Source: Candidatus Pelagibacter sp.
GTDB taxonomy: Bacteria; Pseudomonadota; Alphaproteobacteria; Pelagibacterales; Pelagibacteraceae
NCBI GenBank assembly: GCA_002692325.1
Contig: NZJU01000008.1
Span: 1 to 9,197 of the forward strand
DNA: 9,197 nucleotides
Direction: 5' to 3'
The notes below the pieces were generated by a model. It was not told where the DNA came from. It did not search any database and saw only the letters and a list, made by a program, of their open reading frames with translations. Both the position numbers and the translations under genes were made by a program. Positions within the stretch are counted from its first letter, which is position 1. Every line of letters starts with the position of its first letter. This document shows positions 6,878 to 9,197 of this stretch, in pieces.

Positions 6878-7663
6878 ATGAAAGTTACACTGTTCACTTC
6901 AAATAACTATAGGCACAACTATTTAATTAATTTATTATCAAACATTTGTAATGAACTTTGGGTTGTTCAGGAACCTAAGACATTATTTACTAAAAAAAAG
7001 TATAAAAAATATCAAAGTCGAGACATTATTGAAAAATATTTTGTAAAAGTTTTAGATGCGCAAAATAAAATTTTTAAAAAAGAAACTTTAAATAAAGATA
7101 ATAAAAATATCAGAATACTTCAAATTTTAAATGGTCAACTTAATAACTTACCTTTGTCTTATTTCCATGATTTTCTTAAAAGTGATATTTATATTGTTTA
7201 TGGTTCTAGCTATATAAAGAATGAACTTGTAGATTTTTTAATTAAACAAAAAACTCTAAACATTCATGCTGGAGTATCACCATATTACAGAGGTACAGAT
7301 TGTAACTTCTGGGCATTATATGACAATAATTCTCATTTAGTGGGTTCTACAATTCATTTACTTTCTAAAAGTTTGGATCAAGGTCCAATTCTATACCATG
7401 CAATGTCTAATATAAAAACAAACCCATTCGAATATACAATGTCTACAGTTAAGTCCGCATTCCATTCTATTGCTGAAAGGATTCAGGATAGGTCTATTTT
7501 TACAATTAAACCTCTCGTTCAAGATAAAAGTAAAGAAGTAAGATATTCAAAGAAAAATGAGTTTAACGAAGATATTTTAATAAAATATTTTCAAAAAAAA
7601 ATTAATTTAAATAAAAAAAAATTTGACAATACTTTATTAAAGGAACCATTCTTTTTAAACTAA
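6878..7663 (+). CDS. Formyltransferase family protein, probably sugar N-formyltransferase
   Basis: Formyltransferases of this fold move a formyl group from N10-formyl-tetrahydrofolate to an amine. The catalytic core is clear: TLNIHAGVSPYYRGTDCNFW (126-145) holds N128 and H130, and SLDQGPIL (165-172) holds D167, completing the Asn-His-Asp set shared with Fmt, PurN and ArnA. The 261-residue length and divergent N-terminus (about 1-95, still ending in an alternating strand/helix pattern, SDIYIVYGSSYI at 102-113) argue against Fmt or PurN. They fit instead the enzymes that N-formylate amino-sugars for lipopolysaccharide or O-antigen. The C-terminus (about 225-261) is Lys/Asn-rich. It lies 39 bp after the deacetylase gene, which could expose the amine to be formylated. 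Fold confidence is high; the substrate is inference. Confidence 0.87.
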   Translation: MKVTLFTSNNYRHNYLINLLSNICNELWVVQEPKTLFTKKKYKKYQSRDIIEKYFVKVLDAQNKIFKKETLNKDNKNIRILQILNGQLNNLPLSYFHDFLKSDIYIVYGSSYIKNELVDFLIKQKTLNIHAGVSPYYRGTDCNFWALYDNNSHLVGSTIHLLSKSLDQGPILYHAMSNIKTNPFEYTMSTVKSAFHSIAERIQDRSIFTIKPLVQDKSKEVRYSKKNEFNEDILIKYFQKKINLNKKKFDNTLLKEPFFLN

Positions 7664-7975
7664 TTTCTTAATATTTTCTTACTTACAATTGTAATGTAAT
7701 TGTTCAAAGATATGCTTTGGACTTATTGTATTTTTGATATTCCACGTTTGATATAAAAATTTTATCATGATACCATTTTTTTAGGATCAGTTTTATCTAA
7801 TTGATCAAGAACAAACTCTTTTGTTTTGTCATCCTAATTCTCAATGAAGTAAATACAAGGTTAATAGAAGTAGTGAAAATTACATTAATTGATAAATTGA
7901 AATGTTAAAAAAGTCTTTATTTTACGTTAGCACTTAAATTTTAAGAGGAAACAGAACGCTACACTTTTTTATTTG
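7664..7975. other. 312-bp non-coding gap holding a degraded gene fragment
   Basis: This is the longest gene-free stretch between protein genes in the window. It contains a 12-bp palindrome, TTACAATTGTAA (7683-7694), shortly after the formyltransferase stop, without a U-tract. It also contains a minus-strand pseudogene-like fragment (separate entry). The rest (about 7858-7975) shows no intact ORF, promoter or RNA that I can support. Both flanking genes point into it. Confidence 0.6.
7704..7857 (-). pseudogene. Probable decayed gene fragment (in-frame stop and frameshift)
   Basis: Reading the minus strand gives CIYFIEN, an in-frame TAG (7836-7834), then DDKTKEFVLDQLDKTDPKK. At that point seven A (7782-7776) are followed by stops in this frame. 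Dropping one A continues as WYHDKIFISNVEYQKYNKSKAYL before a TGA (7706-7704). The joined translation has a normal protein-like composition (mixed charge, D/E/K and aromatic residues), unlike the Asn/Ile/Lys/Phe noise of AT-rich spacers. It sits on the same strand and just downstream of the FkbM methyltransferase gene. I do not recognise the family. It may be the remnant of another glycan gene lost from the cluster. The reading is inference and could be chance. Confidence 0.4.
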
Positions 7976-8686
7976 TCACACATATGATGTGTAAGAAATT
8001 TTATTTATTTTTAGTCTATTTATTACTTCTTTCTCTTTAATAAAATAACTAGATTTATACTTATAACCTACAAATTTTGCATGAAACTCAACAAAAATAT
8101 GAGTTATATTTTTGATTTCGTTTATATTATCAATGATATCACTTAAAACAGCATACTCAGATCCTTCAATATCCATTTTTATTATTATGTTATCATAATT
8201 TTTTAATTCTTTTAGTTTTTCTACAAATCTAAAGCACTCAATCTCAGTTGCGTCTGCTTCATTAGAAACATATAATGCAGAATCATGCTCCTTAATTATG
8301 CTTGCACCATCAGATAACTTACCTCTGTGATCCTCTACAAGTCCGTATAACTTAGTTTTTCCATTATAAACAAACGCAGCCTTATTAATAAGTTGAATTT
8401 TATCTTTCCCAATTTTATTTATTAATTTATTTAAATAACTTTTTAAACTTGGATTTGCTTCAACCAATAAATATTCAAATTTAGAAGATTTGAAATGTTT
8501 AGAAAATAAATTAAAACCTTGTCCAAGATTAGTCCCTAAGTCGATAAATAAATTTTTATCCTTTTTTTGAATTACAAAAAGATTTAAATAAATACACATG
8601 AGATTAGTAAATAAAATTTTTAATTTTTTAGCTAATCTATATCGATAATAATTTAGAGTATTTTTAATAATGATTTTATTAAACAT
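7976..8686 (-). CDS. FkbM family methyltransferase
   Basis: The 236-residue protein fits the FkbM (Methyltransf_21) family of SAM-dependent O-methyltransferases, often found in glycan and natural-product clusters. The SAM-binding motif I is FIDLGTNLGQGF (47-58), with the acidic strand-2 end in LLVEANPSL (73-81). INKAAFVYNGKTKLYG (100-115) follows, with the family-typical IIIKMDIEGSEYAVL (167-181) and HIFVEFHA (196-203) after it. The N-terminal ~45 residues are basic and hydrophobic, possibly membrane-associated. The C-terminus is compact, so some truncation is possible. It is transcribed in the same direction as the tmRNA upstream of it, ~90-100 bp away, and converges toward the three-gene glycan set. 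O-methylation of a surface sugar is the likely role; the substrate is unknown. Confidence 0.85.
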   Translation of the reverse strand: MFNKIIIKNTLNYYRYRLAKKLKILFTNLMCIYLNLFVIQKKDKNLFIDLGTNLGQGFNLFSKHFKSSKFEYLLVEANPSLKSYLNKLINKIGKDKIQLINKAAFVYNGKTKLYGLVEDHRGKLSDGASIIKEHDSALYVSNEADATEIECFRFVEKLKELKNYDNIIIKMDIEGSEYAVLSDIIDNINEIKNITHIFVEFHAKFVGYKYKSSYFIKEKEVINRLKINKISYTSYV

Positions 8687-8778
8687 AAATTCGTTATATT
8701 ATATTATTATACTTAAAAATATAAATCATCTTCCATTTTTCTCTTTCCTTAAACTACTCATATTCTTTCTCTTTTTCT
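8687..8778 (-). other. Purine-rich spacer between tmRNA and FkbM gene
   Basis: On the minus strand this spacer begins with a run of A and G (about 8745-8778, broken by TATGAGTAGTTTA), then becomes AT-rich before the FkbM ATG. TATAAT-like hexamers occur at about 8695-8707 on the minus strand, but they would leave almost no leader. No ribosome binding site adjoins the ATG. FkbM may therefore be transcribed by read-through from the tmRNA promoter or from this AT-rich patch. Confidence 0.3.
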
Positions 8779-8814
8779 CTCCGCTTTACGCGTATATTAC
8801 GCGTAACATCGGAG
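8779..8814 (-). repeat. GC-rich stem-loop at the 3' side of the tmRNA gene
   Basis: A perfect 9-bp inverted repeat, TTACGCGTA-TAT-TACGCGTAA (8786-8806), is extended by CTCCG (8779-8783) pairing with CGGAG (8810-8814) across a small internal loop (2 nt / 3 nt). It is far more GC-rich than its surroundings. It lies where the coding piece of the tmRNA should end. No U-tract follows on either strand, so it is not a classic intrinsic terminator. It may protect or define the tmRNA 3' end or slow polymerase. Confidence 0.6.
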
Positions 8815-8907
8815 CATTGTTAAGAAAGCCCAAGCATTGTCCTGTATAAACGAAAAACTAATGGGGCGTTCTGTTGCTCGGAGCCCCGGACCGCGCTCAC
8901 CTAGAAC

Positions 8908-8940
8908 CTAGGCAGCAAGTGCTAATCTATTATCGTTAGC
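8908..8940 (-). other. ssrA: tmRNA tag reading frame (ANDNRLALAA, stop TAG)
   Basis: On the tmRNA strand, codons GCT AAC GAT AAT AGA TTA then GCA CTT GCT GCC TAG read A-N-D-N-R-L-A-L-A-A-stop. With the alanine carried on the tmRNA itself the appended tag would be A + ANDNRLALAA. The ANDN start and LAA-type end match proteolysis tags seen by SspB and ClpX, respectively. The resume codon is inferred as GCT at 8940-8938; an upstream AAC in frame could be included if resumption is shifted. Ten encoded residues is at the short end for alphaproteobacterial tags. Confidence 0.85.
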
Positions 8941-9023
8941 GTTTATAAAAAAGCCCGATAACGGTGGTACAATACCGGATAAAGTCTTTGTCTTTGAATT
9001 ACCGTCAAGCCTATTTCGTCCCC

Positions 9024-9028
9024 ATATT
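9024..9028 (-). other. Intervening segment between tmRNA acceptor and coding pieces
   Basis: Only AATAT separates the encoded ...CCA 3' end of the acceptor piece from the GGGGACG 5' end of the coding piece. This spacer must be excised to give the two mature RNAs. It would form the loop closing the joined acceptor stem in the precursor. Confidence 0.75.
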
Positions 9029-9113
9029 TGGTGGAGACGCCGGGTACCGCCCCCGGGTCCGAATAACTTATTGCACAAAGCATTTATTATCTTAGTTGCA
9101 AAGCAACATTTTC

Positions 9114-9135
9114 ATTATACCTTAAACTAATTATA
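9114..9135 (-). promoter_or_regulatory. Probable tmRNA promoter (-10 boxes)
   Basis: A perfect TATAAT lies at 9119-9114 on the minus strand, placing transcription start near 9108-9106, right at the first hairpin of the acceptor piece. A second TATAAT occurs at 9135-9130, 16 nt upstream. A -35 element is weak: TTTCAA lies 17 nt upstream of the proximal box and shares three of six bases with TTGACA. Confidence 0.65.
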
Positions 9136-9197
9136 CTTGAAAGTTTTGTCTTGAAACCTAGCAATTAAAAAAAAAATTGTTACTAATTAAGACATAA

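Larger units (their letters stand above)
8779..9108 (-). ncRNA. ssrA: tmRNA, circularly permuted two-piece form
   Basis: tmRNA rescues stalled ribosomes and adds a degradation tag. Transcription runs from about 9108 downward. The acceptor piece (about 9108-9029) starts with a GTTGC-TTT-GCAAC hairpin (9107-9095). It then holds the T-arm (stem CCGGG/CCCGG, 9056-9052 and 9044-9040, 7-nt loop), acceptor strand CGTCTCC (9039-9033) and ACCA (9032-9029). A 5-nt spacer (9028-9024) precedes the coding piece, which opens GGGGACG (9023-9017). All seven acceptor pairs form, and the third is G-U, the alanyl-tRNA synthetase identity pair. Further on come the tag frame and a pseudoknot: GTTCT/AGAAC (8907-8903 with 8872-8868) interleaved with GGGGC/GCCCC (8887-8883 with 8867-8863). 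The order acceptor-then-coding is the permuted arrangement of alphaproteobacteria. Both outer ends are estimates, especially the 8779 end. Confidence 0.93.

Noticed and set aside
7715..7760. Short plus-strand ORF starting ATGCTTTGG
   Set aside because: Only 14 codons, antisense to the gene fragment, no start signal and no protein-like pattern.
8741..8768. Short minus-strand ORF MSSLRKEKNGR between tmRNA and FkbM
   Set aside because: Eleven codons in a purine-rich tract with no other support; likely chance.
9029..9060. A tRNA gene on the minus strand (T-arm and CCA)
   Set aside because: There is no anticodon arm or D-arm upstream; the matching 5' acceptor strand lies downstream after a 5-nt spacer, which defines a permuted tmRNA.
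9160..9180. CAATT-A-rich-AATTG inverted repeat as a terminator
   Set aside because: The arms are five mostly A/T pairs around a poly-A loop, with no U-tract after it and no gene end visible.
1..9197. CRISPR array, insertion sequence, integrase or attachment-site repeats
   Set aside because: No spaced direct repeats, transposase or integrase motifs or duplicated tmRNA end were seen; the island idea rests on gene content only.

Overview
The window comes from an AT-rich, compact bacterial genome, most likely a marine alphaproteobacterium of the Pelagibacterales (SAR11) kind. This rests on the alphaproteobacterial FtsZ C-terminal peptide ([13 protein letters not shown]), an SspB adaptor of the alphaproteobacterial type, a circularly permuted two-piece tmRNA gene, very short intergenic gaps, overlapping convergent genes, and the near absence of Shine-Dalgarno sequences. 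The lineage call is inference; no rRNA or other species-level marker is present.

Core region (1-4970). The window opens inside ftsZ (+). A strong rho-independent terminator follows and ends four bases before the lpxC start codon (+, lipid A synthesis). lpxC abuts the convergent fumC (-, class II fumarase). A 41-bp divergent spacer separates fumC from gpmA (+, phosphoglycerate mutase). gpmA overlaps by 4 bp the convergent sspB-like gene (-, ClpXP adaptor). A 49-bp divergent spacer leads to a cytochrome b561 gene (+).

Surface-sugar region (5034-8686). Three co-directional genes, 39-53 bp apart, encode a SAM-dependent methyltransferase-like protein, a NodB/CE4-type deacetylase without a signal peptide, and a sugar-type formyltransferase. 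They look like a small glycan-tailoring cassette. About 310 bp of non-coding DNA follows and holds what appears to be a decayed gene fragment on the minus strand (in-frame stop plus a frameshift at a run of seven A/T). An FkbM-family methyltransferase gene (-) comes next.

RNA region (about 8779-9120). A permuted tmRNA gene (ssrA, -) is readable in detail: TATAAT box, acceptor piece with CCA, a 5-nt intervening segment, then the coding piece with G3-U70-type acceptor pairing and the tag ANDNRLALAA. A GC-rich stem-loop lies at its far end, just upstream of the FkbM gene. The last ~75 bp hold only AT-rich sequence with upstream promoter elements.

Two functional themes stand out. First, trans-translation and degradation: the tmRNA that writes the tag and the SspB adaptor that should deliver tagged proteins to ClpXP both lie in this window. 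Second, cell envelope: lpxC plus the glycan-modification genes. No transposon, integrase, CRISPR array or complete tRNA gene is visible.
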